Source of the DNA: Enterococcus sp. BWR-S5
GTDB lineage: Bacteria > Bacillota > Bacilli > Lactobacillales > Enterococcaceae
Assembly (NCBI RefSeq): GCF_016745255.1
Contig: NZ_JADOEQ010000009.1
Coordinates: forward strand, 62,001-126,000
DNA length: 64,000 nt
Reading direction: 5' to 3'
Of the stretch, positions 33,151 to 42,856 are shown one piece after another. Under the pieces are notes generated by a model. It saw only the letters and a list, made by a program, of their open reading frames with translations, was not told the DNA's origin and ran no database searches. The translations under genes were made by a program, and so were the position numbers. Every line of letters starts with the position of its first letter. Position 1 is the stretch's first letter.

Positions 33151-34164
33151 TTATTCTTGATCGAAATAGGGATAGTCAAAATGTTCATAGGCTCGGGCTG
33201 TCGCAATCCGACCACGAGGTGTTCGCTTAATAAACCCTCTCTGGATCAGATAAGGTTCGTACATATCCTCCACGGTCTCAGTCTCTTCACCAATATTGAC
33301 AGATAAGGTGCTTAAGCCAACCGGGCCACCGCCATAGAGTTCAATTAAGGTGCGCAGCAGCTTTTGATCGACGTAATCAAGACCTTGATTGTCCACCTGT
33401 AATAGCGTGAGTGCTTGGTCGGCAACCGGCTTGTTGATGACTCCGTCTGATTGAACTTGGGCAAAATCTCTCACCCGTTTCAATAAGCGGTTGGCAATCC
33501 GCGGTGTTCCGCGAGAACGTCGAGCAATTTCAAAGGCGCCCTCTTCAACAATTTCTGTCTGAAAGATATCCGCAGAGCGCAGAACGATTTCCTTCAAATC
33601 CTGGTCTTCGTAATATTCCATATGAGAAACGATACCGAAGCGGTCCCTTAAGGGAGCTGAAAGCATTCCTGCTCTAGTCGTTGCACCAATCAAAGTAAAC
33701 GGCGGCAATGGAAAATGAACAGGGTGAGCTGTTGTGCCTTGTCCAACCATAATATCAACAAAAAAGTCCTCCATAGCCGAATACAGCATTTCCTCCACTA
33801 CACGAGGCAAACGATGTACTTCATCGATGAACAGGACATCCCCCGGTTCCAATTCATTTAGAATTGCCACTAAATCACCTGGCCGCTCAATTGCCGGACC
33901 GCTGGTAGTACGGATGTTTACAGCCATTTCATTGGCAATAACCATTGCCATCGTTGTTTTCCCTAGTCCGGGAGGTCCATAAAGCAAGGTATGATCCAAG
34001 GACTCCTGTCTTCGTTTTGCAGCTTCGATATAAATACTCAGCTCTTGCTTTACTTTGTGCTGACCAATGTACTGCTTCAATAATCTAGGGCGTAGAGAGA
34101 CCTCCAGAATTTCCTCCTGCTCATTCCCTTCTGCGGAGAGCAAGCGTTCTTCTTCATGATTCAT
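33151..34164 (-). CDS. ruvB: Holliday junction branch-migration ATPase RuvB
   Basis: A 337-residue AAA+ motor that drives branch migration of Holliday junctions with Ruv[28 protein letters not shown] opens the ATPase. Walker A is GPPGLGKTT, Walker [11 protein letters not shown], sensor [20 protein letters not shown]. The C-terminal winged helix has [26 protein letters not shown]. Its start lies 16 bp after the ruvA stop, so the pair forms an operon. Length is standard. Confidence 0.97.
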   Translation of the reverse strand: MNHEEERLLSAEGNEQEEILEVSLRPRLLKQYIGQHKVKQELSIYIEAAKRRQESLDHTLLYGPPGLGKTTMAMVIANEMAVNIRTTSGPAIERPGDLVAILNELEPGDVLFIDEVHRLPRVVEEMLYSAMEDFFVDIMVGQGTTAHPVHFPLPPFTLIGATTRAGMLSAPLRDRFGIVSHMEYYEDQDLKEIVLRSADIFQTEIVEEGAFEIARRSRGTPRIANRLLKRVRDFAQVQSDGVINKPVADQALTLLQVDNQGLDYVDQKLLRTLIELYGGGPVGLSTLSVNIGEETETVEDMYEPYLIQRGFIKRTPRGRIATARAYEHFDYPYFDQE

Positions 34165-34180
34165 CTATCTGTTCCCTCCT

Positions 34181-34786
34181 TTAGCGTTTCATCATCAGCT
34201 TCAAGGCTGTTCGTAAATATTCATCCGTCTGAGCTTGTTCCAGCTCTTCCAATTTTGGCGTGACCTTCTTGATTTCTTTTTCGCTGTAGCCTAATGCGCC
34301 CAACGCCTCTAATGCTTCAGTCAATGCATGATTGGCATTTGAAGGAACCGCCTGTGCCATCGCTTCAACAGCTGCCTTTGAACGCTCCAAGTCGCCTAGC
34401 TTCCCTTTTAAATCAAGAACCATTTGCTGAGCCGTTTTCTTTCCGACTCCCGGGAACTTCGTCAGATACGCAGCGTCTTCACTTTCAATCGCATGAATCA
34501 ACCCGCCATGATCCTCTGACGCCATGATTGCCAAAGCACTTTTCGGACCAATACCGGAAACACTGATTAGCTTCAAGAACAGCTGCTTTTCTTCCAAATC
34601 ACCAAAACCGTAGAATGTATGGGCATCTTCACGAATCACCTGATGCAGATAGACCTTGACTTCCTCTGTCTTTCCTGAGTAACGGTAGGGATTCCCCACT
34701 GATATTTGATATCCGATGCCATTTGTCTCTAAAACAATATAGTAAGGGCTGATATATGTAATTGTTCCAATAATATACTCGTACAT
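34181..34786 (-). CDS. ruvA: Holliday junction DNA-binding protein RuvA
   Basis: A 201-residue protein. The OB-fold domain (1-62, [28 protein letters not shown]) is followed by helix-hairpin-helix domain II ([41 protein letters not shown]). Domain III (about 150-201) contacts RuvB. It is first gene of ruvAB here, preceded by a GGAGACGAC ribosome binding site. In Enterococcus ruvAB is often near mutSL; in this window they are about 17 kb apart. Confidence 0.97.
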   Translation of the reverse strand: MYEYIIGTITYISPYYIVLETNGIGYQISVGNPYRYSGKTEEVKVYLHQVIREDAHTFYGFGDLEEKQLFLKLISVSGIGPKSALAIMASEDHGGLIHAIESEDAAYLTKFPGVGKKTAQQMVLDLKGKLGDLERSKAAVEAMAQAVPSNANHALTEALEALGALGYSEKEIKKVTPKLEELEQAQTDEYLRTALKLMMKR

Positions 34787-34942
34787 GTCGTCTCCTCTTT
34801 GCTTTTACTAAATAAAAAACTGCCTTTTCCGTTTCTGAATTGTCTTTAGTTTATCACAAAGCAAGGCAAATCAATAGCTTCAAATGTACGAACATCTGTT
34901 TTCTTAATAATCTAGAATTTATATTTAGAATACACTATCAAA

Positions 34943-35015
34943 AAGTCACAGACACATCTCCTATTATAATGGTATTGACCAATCATAACTATCAGGAGAA
35001 ATTTATCTGTGACTT
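34943..35015. repeat. Inverted repeat with internal promoter-like sequence
   Basis: AAGTCACAGA (34943-34952) is mirrored by TCTGTGACTT (35006-35015), with inner TCTCC/GGAGA also pairing. Between them is TATAAT and an AGGAG followed by a GTG that opens only 12 codons. The layout (ends plus truncated reading frame) could be an insertion-sequence or MITE remnant, or a hairpin in an untranslated RNA. Confidence 0.4.
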
Positions 35016-35092
35016 CATACAAACTCGTCAAACGTAACTCAATGTGACTTATCAATATTAAAACAAGAAGAATTGATTCTCCCTAAGAAAAA

Positions 35093-35752
35093 TTAACTAA
35101 ATACTATGCCGGCATAGTCAAGAATTGCATGGATTAGAACAGGGACTAGGAGGTTGCTACTTTTTTTGAACGCTAAGGAAAAAAGTAAAGAACTGAATAT
35201 TCCTTGTCCAAGAATATTGCTCATCGCTTGAGTAATAAAAAATGATAGACTTTCTCCCTGCATAATGGTAGGTAACATTGCGTGCCCAATACCAAAAAAT
35301 AGTCCACTGATTATTACACTTATCCAAAATCCATATTCTTGGTCTATCTTGTTGAATAAATAACCTCGGTAGAGAAATTCTTCTGAAAATGCCACAAATA
35401 CTAAAAAATAGAAAAAAGTGTAATATCCTTCAAGTGTGAAATCATTATTGTAAATAAATAAAATAGAATAGACTATACTCAAAACAATAACAGCAACTGA
35501 GCTTTTTTTCGTTAGTCCAAATTCTTCTAACGACCATTTTTTTAAGATTACAGGTAGTAGCAATAGGAAAATAATCAAGAAGTTACCTAGAAAATCTGTT
35601 AGCAATCGCCAGATCAAATTATCCATTGCTATATCATTTCTACTAATTAGCCAATTATTGTTATTCAAATATGTATATAGAATAAATGAAAAGAACAAGT
35701 TGATTATTGTGACTATAATAGGCAAGCATACATTTTTCAATTTAACTGACAT
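35093..35752 (-). CDS. CPBP family intramembrane metalloprotease
   Basis: A 219-residue membrane protein with about six to seven helices. Conserved CPBP (Rce1/Abi-type) motifs are SEEFLYRGYLF (EExxxR, about 122-132), FFGIGHAML (about 150-158, FxxxH) and LIHAILDY near the C-terminus. In Lactobacillales such proteins process or protect against peptides and sometimes sit in bacteriocin loci. The gene is markedly AT-rich compared with neighbours, and lies next to an inverted-repeat element, which hints at acquisition by transfer. The ATG start is not preceded by an ideal ribosome binding site (AAAAGAGAATGTC). Confidence 0.85.
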   Translation of the reverse strand: MSVKLKNVCLPIIVTIINLFFSFILYTYLNNNNWLISRNDIAMDNLIWRLLTDFLGNFLIIFLLLLPVILKKWSLEEFGLTKKSSVAVIVLSIVYSILFIYNNDFTLEGYYTFFYFLVFVAFSEEFLYRGYLFNKIDQEYGFWISVIISGLFFGIGHAMLPTIMQGESLSFFITQAMSNILGQGIFSSLLFSLAFKKSSNLLVPVLIHAILDYAGIVFS

Positions 35753-35944
35753 TCTCTTTTACCATGTACCTTTCTTGCTTCATTTTAATTGTTTATGGTA
35801 AACTACTTTCCTTTTTATTTTATCAAAGAAACCAAGTATAAAAAAGCGATGTCAATCCACATCATTCTTGTGTTAAAGATTTTTATGGAAACATTATGCT
35901 TAAATTGTCAACTCTAAATTCGTTTAGAGTAGTAAAAACAAAGA

Positions 35945-35980
35945 ACCGGAAACATCTGCTATTGCGCTGATGCCTCCGGT
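35945..35980 (-). terminator. Terminator after oppA-like gene 1
   Basis: ACCGGA/TCCGGT with inner CATC/GATG form the stem (35945-35980); the minus strand continues TTCTTTGTTTTT. Confidence 0.82.
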
Positions 35981-36062
35981 ATTCTCGTTTGCCTGTTCTG
36001 CTAATCAACTGAAACATTCGACAGCCTGTTGTGTTATCTCTTCAGACAAATCATTTGTTCAA

Positions 36063-37745
36063 TTATTCTTCAATATACGTCCATTTGTAGTCATATTGTG
36101 CACCGGCCGCATGAGCAACTACACCTTTGACTTTTGAACTGCGCATATGCGCTTCTGATTTTTGGTACATAGGGATTACACCCATGTCATCCATCAATAC
36201 TTTTTCAGCAGCAACCATATCAGCCCAACGTGCGTCTGGATCAGCTGCGTGTGTCGTATTAGAATCTGCTACAAGTTTGTCATATTCCTTATTAGAATAA
36301 CGACCTCTGTTGTAAGAGTTGCCTGTTACAAATAAATCAAGGAAGCTGCTTGGATCCGCATAGTCTGCGCCCCAACCGCCCATGATTGCTTCAAAGTTTC
36401 CGCTATTCCCTCTGTCCAAACGTACAGAAAACGGTACTGGTGTCACTGTTACATTGATGCCATCTAATGTGTCATTCAAGGCACCTTGGATGTACTCTGT
36501 CAATTTCTTCGTTGAGTCTGTATCATCATGTACGATATCCATATCAAAGGTTTCGATGCCTAATTCTTTCTTCGCTTTTTCCCAATATTCTTTGGCTTTA
36601 TCAGCATCGTGAGAAAGAACGCTCTTGTTCTCTTCCGAAAAGTCTTTGTTATCCTCTGGCGAGAATGACAGCTCTGAAGGTACCAAGCCTTGTGAAACGA
36701 TTGAGCCATCGCCTAAGATACTGTTCACTAAAGCATCTCTGTCGATTGCATAAGAGATTGCTTTACGCAGGTTTTCATTATGGTATGGAGAATCTTCCTC
36801 ACGTTGGTTCAACTCCATATAAACAGTACGACCATCTTTTTGGCTGACAAACTCAGGATCATTCGCCATTTGCTGTGCAAGCTCGCCGTTTAGAATCACG
36901 TCATCCGCTTGTCCGTCTTGGAATAGGTTCAATGATGTTGGTGCTTCTTTTACAACATCTACGCTGATTTTATCCAGCTTCACTGTATCCTTATCCCAAT
37001 ACTCATCGTTCTTAGTATAAGACCATTTTGTATCTGTTCCCGGTCCATCGAATTCTGTTAATGTGAATGGTCCGTTATAGATAGCGTTATCACTTGATGT
37101 AGCATATTCTTTGCCGTGCTCTTCTACCACAGATTGTTTTTGTGGGAAGAAGGATGGGAATGCCAGTAAGTAATCAAAATAAGGGGTTGGTTTTTCTAAA
37201 GTAACTTCCAACTCATAATCGCTGACCGCTTTGATCCCTAATTCAGAAACCTCTTTTTCCCCAGCACTGACAGCTGCGCCATTTTTCACTAATTCAAATA
37301 GATACGCGTACTCTGCCGCTGTTTCAGGGTTTGCGGTACGTTGCCATGCATAGACATAATCATCTGCAACGACTGGGTCACCATTCGACCATTTTGCATC
37401 TTCACGCAGCTTGATCGTATACGTTAAGTTGTCGTCACTGACTTCTGCCATTTCTGCAGCGCCAGCTGGTTGCGGCTTGCTGTTTTCATCTAAACGATAT
37501 AGACCTTCATACACATTGTTCAATGCTGAAAAACTGATTGTATCTGTCGCTAATGATAAATCAGCACTCGGCATCTCCTGCTGAACAACTACTCTAAATA
37601 ACTGCTCCCCAGAAGCATTATTTGAGCCTGAACCACCGCTTGTATCTGTTGAATCTGAGCTTCCGCCAGTCGATCCGCATGCTGCTAACGTTAGTGTAGA
37701 CAGCAAAACAATACTGGTAAATTTCTTCACACTATTCCTTTTCAT
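36063..37745 (-). CDS. oppA: Oligopeptide-binding lipoprotein OppA (copy 1)
   Basis: A 560-residue solute-binding lipoprotein. Signal peptide with lipobox TLAAC (Cys23), Ser/Gly-rich linker (about 24-46), then an SBP_bac_5 domain. Family markers are YTIKLREDAKWSNGDPVVADDYVYAWQRTANPETAAEYAY and NLRKAISYAIDRDALV. It captures peptides for an Opp permease whose other genes are not in the window. In streptococci OppA/AmiA also imports XIP and SHP pheromones, so this protein is a candidate importer for the comS-like peptide. It is monocistronic. It is very similar to the protein at 58463-60139. Confidence 0.93.
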   Translation of the reverse strand: MKRNSVKKFTSIVLLSTLTLAACGSTGGSSDSTDTSGGSGSNNASGEQLFRVVVQQEMPSADLSLATDTISFSALNNVYEGLYRLDENSKPQPAGAAEMAEVSDDNLTYTIKLREDAKWSNGDPVVADDYVYAWQRTANPETAAEYAYLFELVKNGAAVSAGEKEVSELGIKAVSDYELEVTLEKPTPYFDYLLAFPSFFPQKQSVVEEHGKEYATSSDNAIYNGPFTLTEFDGPGTDTKWSYTKNDEYWDKDTVKLDKISVDVVKEAPTSLNLFQDGQADDVILNGELAQQMANDPEFVSQKDGRTVYMELNQREEDSPYHNENLRKAISYAIDRDALVNSILGDGSIVSQGLVPSELSFSPEDNKDFSEENKSVLSHDADKAKEYWEKAKKELGIETFDMDIVHDDTDSTKKLTEYIQGALNDTLDGINVTVTPVPFSVRLDRGNSGNFEAIMGGWGADYADPSSFLDLFVTGNSYNRGRYSNKEYDKLVADSNTTHAADPDARWADMVAAEKVLMDDMGVIPMYQKSEAHMRSSKVKGVVAHAAGAQYDYKWTYIEE

Positions 37746-37992
37746 CTTTCTCTCTCCAATACATCATATTTTTCTTACCGTTTTTTAATTTTTAGAATAT
37801 TCTTATAATACTAAAAAAAGGAAACCAGTGCAATCATTTTTTCTCAAGAGTAGAAAAAAGTTTTGTTTTTCTTAGCGAAAATAGCTGTTCATATTTTTTA
37901 TACTTGTGATTAAATAATTATTAAAACGCACTATCGACGTGTGTTACAAGTTGTTTTCAGTTTGTTTTTTTATTATGTTTGAGGATAAAAAA

Positions 37993-38036
37993 ATAAAATG
38001 GATAAAAGCCACTGCTGCAGCTTCTATCCATTTTAT
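37993..38036 (-). terminator. Terminator of the sugar ABC operon
   Basis: ATAAAATGGATA (37993-38004) pairs with TATCCATTTTAT (38025-38036); inner AAGC/GCTT extends the stem, and the minus strand continues TTTTTTT. Confidence 0.9.
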
Positions 38037-38205
38037 TTTGTCAGAGAGATTGGTTGAGGGCAAACCGCACTCTCTAATACCCTTCGCTGTTCTGTTCCTT
38101 GACCACTAATTTTCTTGTCAAAATTGGCAATAATTGACTATTTTTCTCATTATTCCGTTCAGAGACAAGTTCAATATTTTGCTTAAAAAAGAGTAAGCAG
38201 TTAGC

Positions 38206-38544
38206 TCATTGCCCTTCCTTCAGCAAAAGTAGGCTTTCCTTCAAAACCGCCTCACCGTCTAATATTTCATAGTCCTCTTTTGAAATCAGCTTGTATGGAA
38301 CAGCTTTATAGTTCAGAAAATCCTTCAAGCGATTCACTTCGTATTTCGATTGCGGACCAATCAGCAACGCATCGACAGCTTGTGTTTGGATAATCTGTTC
38401 AGCGACAATGGCCGGTGCAGAATACACATGAACGTCTACACCCTGTTCATCCGCTGCCTGCTGAACATTTCTCACTAAGAGACCTGTCGTAATTCCAGCT
38501 GTACAAATCAGTAAAATCGTCTTTTGCTCCTTTTCACTAGTCAT
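38206..38544 (-). CDS. PTS lactose/cellobiose-type IIB component
   Basis: A 112-residue PTS IIB domain of the Lac/Cel family. The phosphocysteine loop is ILLICTAGITTGLLV (Cys14). The rest (VHVYSAPAIVAEQI, VDALLIGPQSKYEVNRLKDFL) fits the Rossmann-like IIB fold. It is the last gene of an ABC sugar-uptake operon and starts 23 bp after the permease stop, an odd place for a PTS subunit. It might serve the IIC at 25147 or have become regulatory. A GAAAGGATAG ribosome binding site precedes the ATG. Confidence 0.85.
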   Translation of the reverse strand: MTSEKEQKTILLICTAGITTGLLVRNVQQAADEQGVDVHVYSAPAIVAEQIIQTQAVDALLIGPQSKYEVNRLKDFLNYKAVPYKLISKEDYEILDGEAVLKESLLLLKEGQ

Positions 38545-38567
38545 AACTTCTATCCTTTCTCTTACTC

Positions 38568-39770
38568 TTAAGAGATTTTTTTCTTCTTATTATAGATATC
38601 CAACACGACAGCCAACAGTAAAATCAGACCCTTGATTGCCTGTTGCCAGTCAACACCGACACCCAAGATAGACATCCCATTATTCAGCACACCCATCACT
38701 AAACCACCGACAATGGCACCCATGATTGTACCAATCCCGCCAGAAGTCGATGCACCACCGAAGTAAACCGCCGCCATAGCATCCAGCTCCATTGATGTAC
38801 CGGCCTGTGGTGTTGCTGCATTCAGACGAGCAGCCAGAATCAAACCTGCTAAAGCTGCCATCGCACCCATATTAACGAATACCCAGAAGGTAATTTTTTT
38901 CGTCTTGATACCGGACAGCTCTGCCGCCTTCTTATTTCCTCCAGTTGCGTAAATTTGTCGTCCGGCAACTGTTTTATTGGTTAAAAATCCATACACAGAA
39001 ACAATAACACCCAGGATGATTAAAATAATCGGATACCCTTGATATGCAGCAAAAATATATGTTACACCGATCACGATAAGACCGGTAAAGATTGCTTTGA
39101 TGAAAAAGGCGTTCATCGATTCTACTTCAAACAGATTTTTCTTCCGACGTTCTCTTGTTCGCCATTGCCCTAGAATCAGGACTGCGGCAATAATGACACC
39201 AATAATCATCGAAAGGAAATGAAGATGCTCCCCACCGGCAATATCCGGCAAATAGCCTGTTGAAATCTTTTGGAACGCGCTAGGGAATGGCGCTAAAGAC
39301 TGTCCGCCTAACACAACCTGAGTCAATCCGCGGAACATCAATAGCCCTGCCAAGGTAACAATAAACGCTGGTATCCCAACATAAGCCACCCAAAAACCCT
39401 GCCATGCACCAATCAACGCACCGATACCGATACAAAGTGGAACAGCCAGCCAAGGACTAATCCCGTTATTAACCATCAGCATACCGGCAATTGCGCCGAC
39501 AAATGCCATAACTGACCCGACTGACAAATCCACATGCCCCAGTAAAACAACCAATAGCATACCTGCCGACAATACCAAAATATGACTATTCTGCAACACC
39601 AGATTGGTAATATTTAACGGTCGCCAAAAAATACCATCTGTCATCACCTGAAAAGCAATCAGCAGCGCCACTAAAATAATCACCATGCTGTAACGGCTGA
39701 AGATGTCCATTGCCCTATCTTTTAAGTTAAAGCCTTTTTTCTCTTTTTCTAATTTATCTGTATTTTCCAT
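38568..39770 (-). CDS. Sugar ABC transporter permease (XylH/MglC type)
   Basis: A 400-residue permease of the ribose/galactose/xylose class. About ten hydrophobic helices are visible. Typical segments are GHVDLSVGSVMAFVGAIAGML, GIPAFIVTLAGLLMFRGL, TGGNKKAAELSGIKT (the EAA-like coupling loop) and GGASTSGGIGTIMGAIVGGLVMGVLNNGMSILGV. The starting codon follows the ATPase stop by one base, implying translational coupling. It works with the ATPase at 39772 and the binding protein at 41417. Confidence 0.93.
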   Translation of the reverse strand: MENTDKLEKEKKGFNLKDRAMDIFSRYSMVIILVALLIAFQVMTDGIFWRPLNITNLVLQNSHILVLSAGMLLVVLLGHVDLSVGSVMAFVGAIAGMLMVNNGISPWLAVPLCIGIGALIGAWQGFWVAYVGIPAFIVTLAGLLMFRGLTQVVLGGQSLAPFPSAFQKISTGYLPDIAGGEHLHFLSMIIGVIIAAVLILGQWRTRERRKKNLFEVESMNAFFIKAIFTGLIVIGVTYIFAAYQGYPIILIILGVIVSVYGFLTNKTVAGRQIYATGGNKKAAELSGIKTKKITFWVFVNMGAMAALAGLILAARLNAATPQAGTSMELDAMAAVYFGGASTSGGIGTIMGAIVGGLVMGVLNNGMSILGVGVDWQQAIKGLILLLAVVLDIYNKKKKIS

Positions 39771-39771
39771 G

Positions 39772-41313
39772 TTAACTCACACCCTCTTCTTCCATGGTCA
39801 TTAAGTTCATCAACACTTCCTGATTGGCATCTGCGCGCATCACTTCACCTGTTATGCGCCCCTCATTCATTGTATAGATACGGTCGCACATTCCGAGAAT
39901 TTCCGGAAGCTCGGAAGAAATGATACAAATGCTTTTTCCGGAGGCTGCCATTTCTTCAATGATTGTGTAGATTTCATATTTCGCTCCTACATCAATTCCT
40001 CTTGTCGGTTCATCTAAAAATAGAATGTCAGGCTCCGTCATCAACCACTTTGCCAGCACGACCTTCTGTTGGTTCCCACCGCTCAGACTACCGACATTTT
40101 GAAAGACAGAGCTGGTTTTGGTCCGCATTTTCTTGCGGTATTCTTCAGCTGCCAGTACTTCCCTTTCCTTATCGATCACTCCGGTACGACTGATTTTCCC
40201 AAGGCTGGCAATCGTTGTATTTTCACAAATATCCATCAACAGGTTCAAGCCTAATGCCTTTCTGTCTTCTGATACGTATGCCAGACCATTTCGAATGGCG
40301 GTTGGTACATCCTTCACCGATATCTCTTTGCCTTCTTTATAAACTTTACCGCTGATATTACTGCCGTAGGAATGACCGAAAACACTCATGGCAAATTCCG
40401 TACGTCCCGCACCCATCAAACCGGCTATACCAATGATTTCGCCACGTCGAATAGATACGTTGATATTATTATTCATGGTTCGGCTGCCATCGATTGGATG
40501 GTGAACAGTCCAGTCCTTTACTTCAAAATAGACATCCCCAATGTTAGGATGACGTTCCGGATAACGATTCGTCAAATCACGGCCAACCATGCCTTTGATG
40601 ATTCGTTCCTCATTGATGTCTTCATTTTCAAGTGTTTCGATTGTTTGTCCATCACGCAAAATAGTGATCCGATCAGCCACCGTCACAATCTCATTCAGCT
40701 TATGGGAAATAATGATTGATGTGATTCCCTGTACCTTGAACTCTTTGATAAGCTCTAACAGATTGGCACTTTCCTCTTCATTCAAGGCTGCAGTCGGCTC
40801 GTCTAAAATTAGTAAACGGACTGATTTAGAAAAGGCTTTAGCGATTTCAACCAGCTGCTGATGTCCGACACCAATTTGTGAAACCAACGTGTTCGGATCA
40901 ATTTTCAGACCAACTGTTTTTAGCAAATTATCTGTCTTTTTCTCTGTCATATCCCAGTCAATAACGCCGTGTTTGGCTTGCTCATTGCCTAAAAAGATGT
41001 TTTCTTTTATTGATAAATAGGGACTTAGTGCTAACTCCTGATGAATAATAACAATACCTTTATTTTCACTGTCACGTAAATCTTTAAACTTACACAGCTC
41101 TCCGTCGTAGATGATTTCACCTTCATAACTGCCATACGGATACAAGCCGCTGAGAACATTCATCAGTGTTGACTTTCCCGCGCCGTTTTCTCCGCACAAG
41201 GCATGGATTTCTCCACGCTCGATACTGAGATTAACATTATCAAGGGCACGTACACCGGAAAATTCTTTAATGATGTTCTTCATTTCCAGAATATGATCTG
41301 CCATCTTGCCCAT
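39772..41313 (-). CDS. Sugar ABC transporter ATPase, duplicated (XylG/MglA type)
   Basis: A 513-residue ATPase with two ABC cassettes, as in XylG, MglA and RbsA. The first half has Walker [10 protein letters not shown], signature [14 protein letters not shown] and Walker [12 protein letters not shown]. The second half has a degenerate Walker A (GLMGAGRTE), signature LSGGNQQKV and [15 protein letters not shown]. It energises uptake of a monosaccharide. It is the middle gene of the operon; a hairpin at 41364-41402 separates it from the binding-protein gene. Confidence 0.94.
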   Translation of the reverse strand: MGKMADHILEMKNIIKEFSGVRALDNVNLSIERGEIHALCGENGAGKSTLMNVLSGLYPYGSYEGEIIYDGELCKFKDLRDSENKGIVIIHQELALSPYLSIKENIFLGNEQAKHGVIDWDMTEKKTDNLLKTVGLKIDPNTLVSQIGVGHQQLVEIAKAFSKSVRLLILDEPTAALNEEESANLLELIKEFKVQGITSIIISHKLNEIVTVADRITILRDGQTIETLENEDINEERIIKGMVGRDLTNRYPERHPNIGDVYFEVKDWTVHHPIDGSRTMNNNINVSIRRGEIIGIAGLMGAGRTEFAMSVFGHSYGSNISGKVYKEGKEISVKDVPTAIRNGLAYVSEDRKALGLNLLMDICENTTIASLGKISRTGVIDKEREVLAAEEYRKKMRTKTSSVFQNVGSLSGGNQQKVVLAKWLMTEPDILFLDEPTRGIDVGAKYEIYTIIEEMAASGKSICIISSELPEILGMCDRIYTMNEGRITGEVMRADANQEVLMNLMTMEEEGVS

Positions 41314-41363
41314 CCTTTCTTTTGACTTCAGTTACGATAAAATGACGCAATAGTGTTCTGAGA

Positions 41364-41402
41364 CTTCCCCGTGTTTCAGGCTTTTTTCGCCACGCGGAGA
41401 AG
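41364..41402 (-). other. Intercistronic stem-loop after binding-protein gene
   Basis: CTTCCCCGTG (41364-41373) can pair with CACGCGGAGAAG (41391-41402), with two single-base interruptions and no T tract. Such hairpins after a binding-protein gene usually stabilise its mRNA relative to the downstream permease and ATPase genes. Confidence 0.5.
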
Positions 41403-41416
41403 CCCCATCACGTCCT

Positions 41417-42514
41417 TTATTCTTTCAAGTCTGATTCTTTGTAGTAGTCCGTATCGATTAACTCTTCTTTATAGTTATCACTATCAACAGACACTGGATT
41501 TGCCAGATAAGTTGGAACGACCTTCACACCGTTGTCATATGTCTCAGTATCATTGACAGGAACTTCCTCGTCTTTACTGATGGCTTCAATCATTTCAATC
41601 GTATTTTTCGCAAGGATACGTGTGTCTTTAAAAATCGTTTGTGTCTGTTCACCGGCAATAATAGATTTCACTCCGGCAACTGTTGCATCTTGTCCGGTAA
41701 TTACTGGTAATGGTTTATCTGCAGAACCATAGCCTACGCCTTTAAGAGAAGAAATGATTCCTAAGCTGATTGGATCATATGGAGAAAGTACAGCATCCAA
41801 TGTTTTATCTGTATAATTCGCACTCAATAGATTATCCATCCGTGCCTGAGCAGTCGAACCGTCCCAACGTAACGTAGCAATTTGGTTGAAGCTGGTTTGA
41901 CCGGAAGGAACCTTCAATTGTTCACTGTCTAAATAAGGTTGGAAAACAGACATGACACCATTGAAATTAATCAGAGCATTATTGTCATCTGGAGAACCGC
42001 CAAACAGCTCAATGTTATAAGGGCCTTCTCCATCCTTCAATCCTAGTTTGTCTTCAATGTAAGAAGCCTGCAAAACCCCAACGCCAAAATTATCAAAGGT
42101 TGCATAATAGTCTACATACTCTGAGTTCATCAGCAAGCGGTCATAGGCAATAACCTTGATGTCTTCCTTATTTGCTTTTTCCAGCACATCGGTTAATGCT
42201 GAACCGTCAATTGAAGCAATAACCAGAGTGTCTACACCCTTCGTAATCATGTTTTCAATCTGAGCCACTTGGTTTTCTACCTTGTCTTCCCCATATTGAA
42301 GGTCTGTCTTATAGCCAAGCTTTTCCAGCTCATCAACCATGTTATTTCCATCAGCAATCCATCGCTCCGCTGATTTTGTCGGCATGGCAATCCCTACATA
42401 GCCTTTATCGCCACTACCTCCACCGGAACCAGAGCCTCCGCAGGCAGCCAAGGTCATACTTCCAACCAATAATAATGCACCCAACGCTGCGGCTTTCTTA
42501 AATCCAATTTTCAT
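41417..42514 (-). CDS. Sugar-binding lipoprotein (ChvE/XylF type)
   Basis: A 365-residue periplasmic-binding-protein-like lipoprotein. Signal peptide with lipobox TLAAC (Cys25), Ser/Gly linker, then a type I sugar-binding domain: [63 protein letters not shown] and [25 protein letters not shown]. This is the ChvE/XylF branch, so xylose, arabinose, galactose or glucose are candidate ligands. It is first gene of the ABC operon and divergent from the sensing module. AGGGATAAAG lies before the ATG. Confidence 0.92.
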   Translation of the reverse strand: MKIGFKKAAALGALLLVGSMTLAACGGSGSGGGSGDKGYVGIAMPTKSAERWIADGNNMVDELEKLGYKTDLQYGEDKVENQVAQIENMITKGVDTLVIASIDGSALTDVLEKANKEDIKVIAYDRLLMNSEYVDYYATFDNFGVGVLQASYIEDKLGLKDGEGPYNIELFGGSPDDNNALINFNGVMSVFQPYLDSEQLKVPSGQTSFNQIATLRWDGSTAQARMDNLLSANYTDKTLDAVLSPYDPISLGIISSLKGVGYGSADKPLPVITGQDATVAGVKSIIAGEQTQTIFKDTRILAKNTIEMIEAISKDEEVPVNDTETYDNGVKVVPTYLANPVSVDSDNYKEELIDTDYYKESDLKE

Positions 42515-42553
42515 CTTTATCCCTCCAGATTTTATAATTGCTTTACACTCAGA

Positions 42554-42651
42554 AGTATAGCTCTTAAAGATACCGCTTACATTAAATGTTTTTCATCTTT
42601 TCTGGGAATTCTTTTTGCTCGTCATTGCACAAATACTTTTTTCTGGGAATT
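42554..42651 (-). promoter_or_regulatory. Sugar ABC operon promoter with two direct repeats (YesN-type sites)
   Basis: TCTGGGAATT occurs at 42601-42610 and again at 42642-42651 within longer similar stretches, spaced 41 bp, about four helical turns. On the minus strand these are AATTCCCAGA direct repeats in A-rich context. They lie upstream of a -10 TATACT (plus 42554-42559) that lacks a good -35. This is the arrangement expected for activation by the AraC-type response regulator encoded at 45272. Confidence 0.6.
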
Positions 42652-42856
42652 TTTTTGATTCTCTTGATTTTTTTTCGTTTCCAGTAGTAGAGCACCTTAA
42701 ATGGGTAATAATTTGGTAGAATGAAGATAAGAAAACGCTTTACCGCAGTTCTGAAAAGGATTTCATACATAAAAAAGTACAATTCATACAAGCAACGGAA
42801 AAACAAGGATTACTCCATTCGCGAATAGTACCTATAGAATAGAAAGAGTGAGGAAG

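Noticed and set aside
42727-42743. GAAAACGCTTTAC as a cre site in the sugar-operon divergent region
   Set aside because: About three mismatches to the consensus, including fixed positions; too weak to call.
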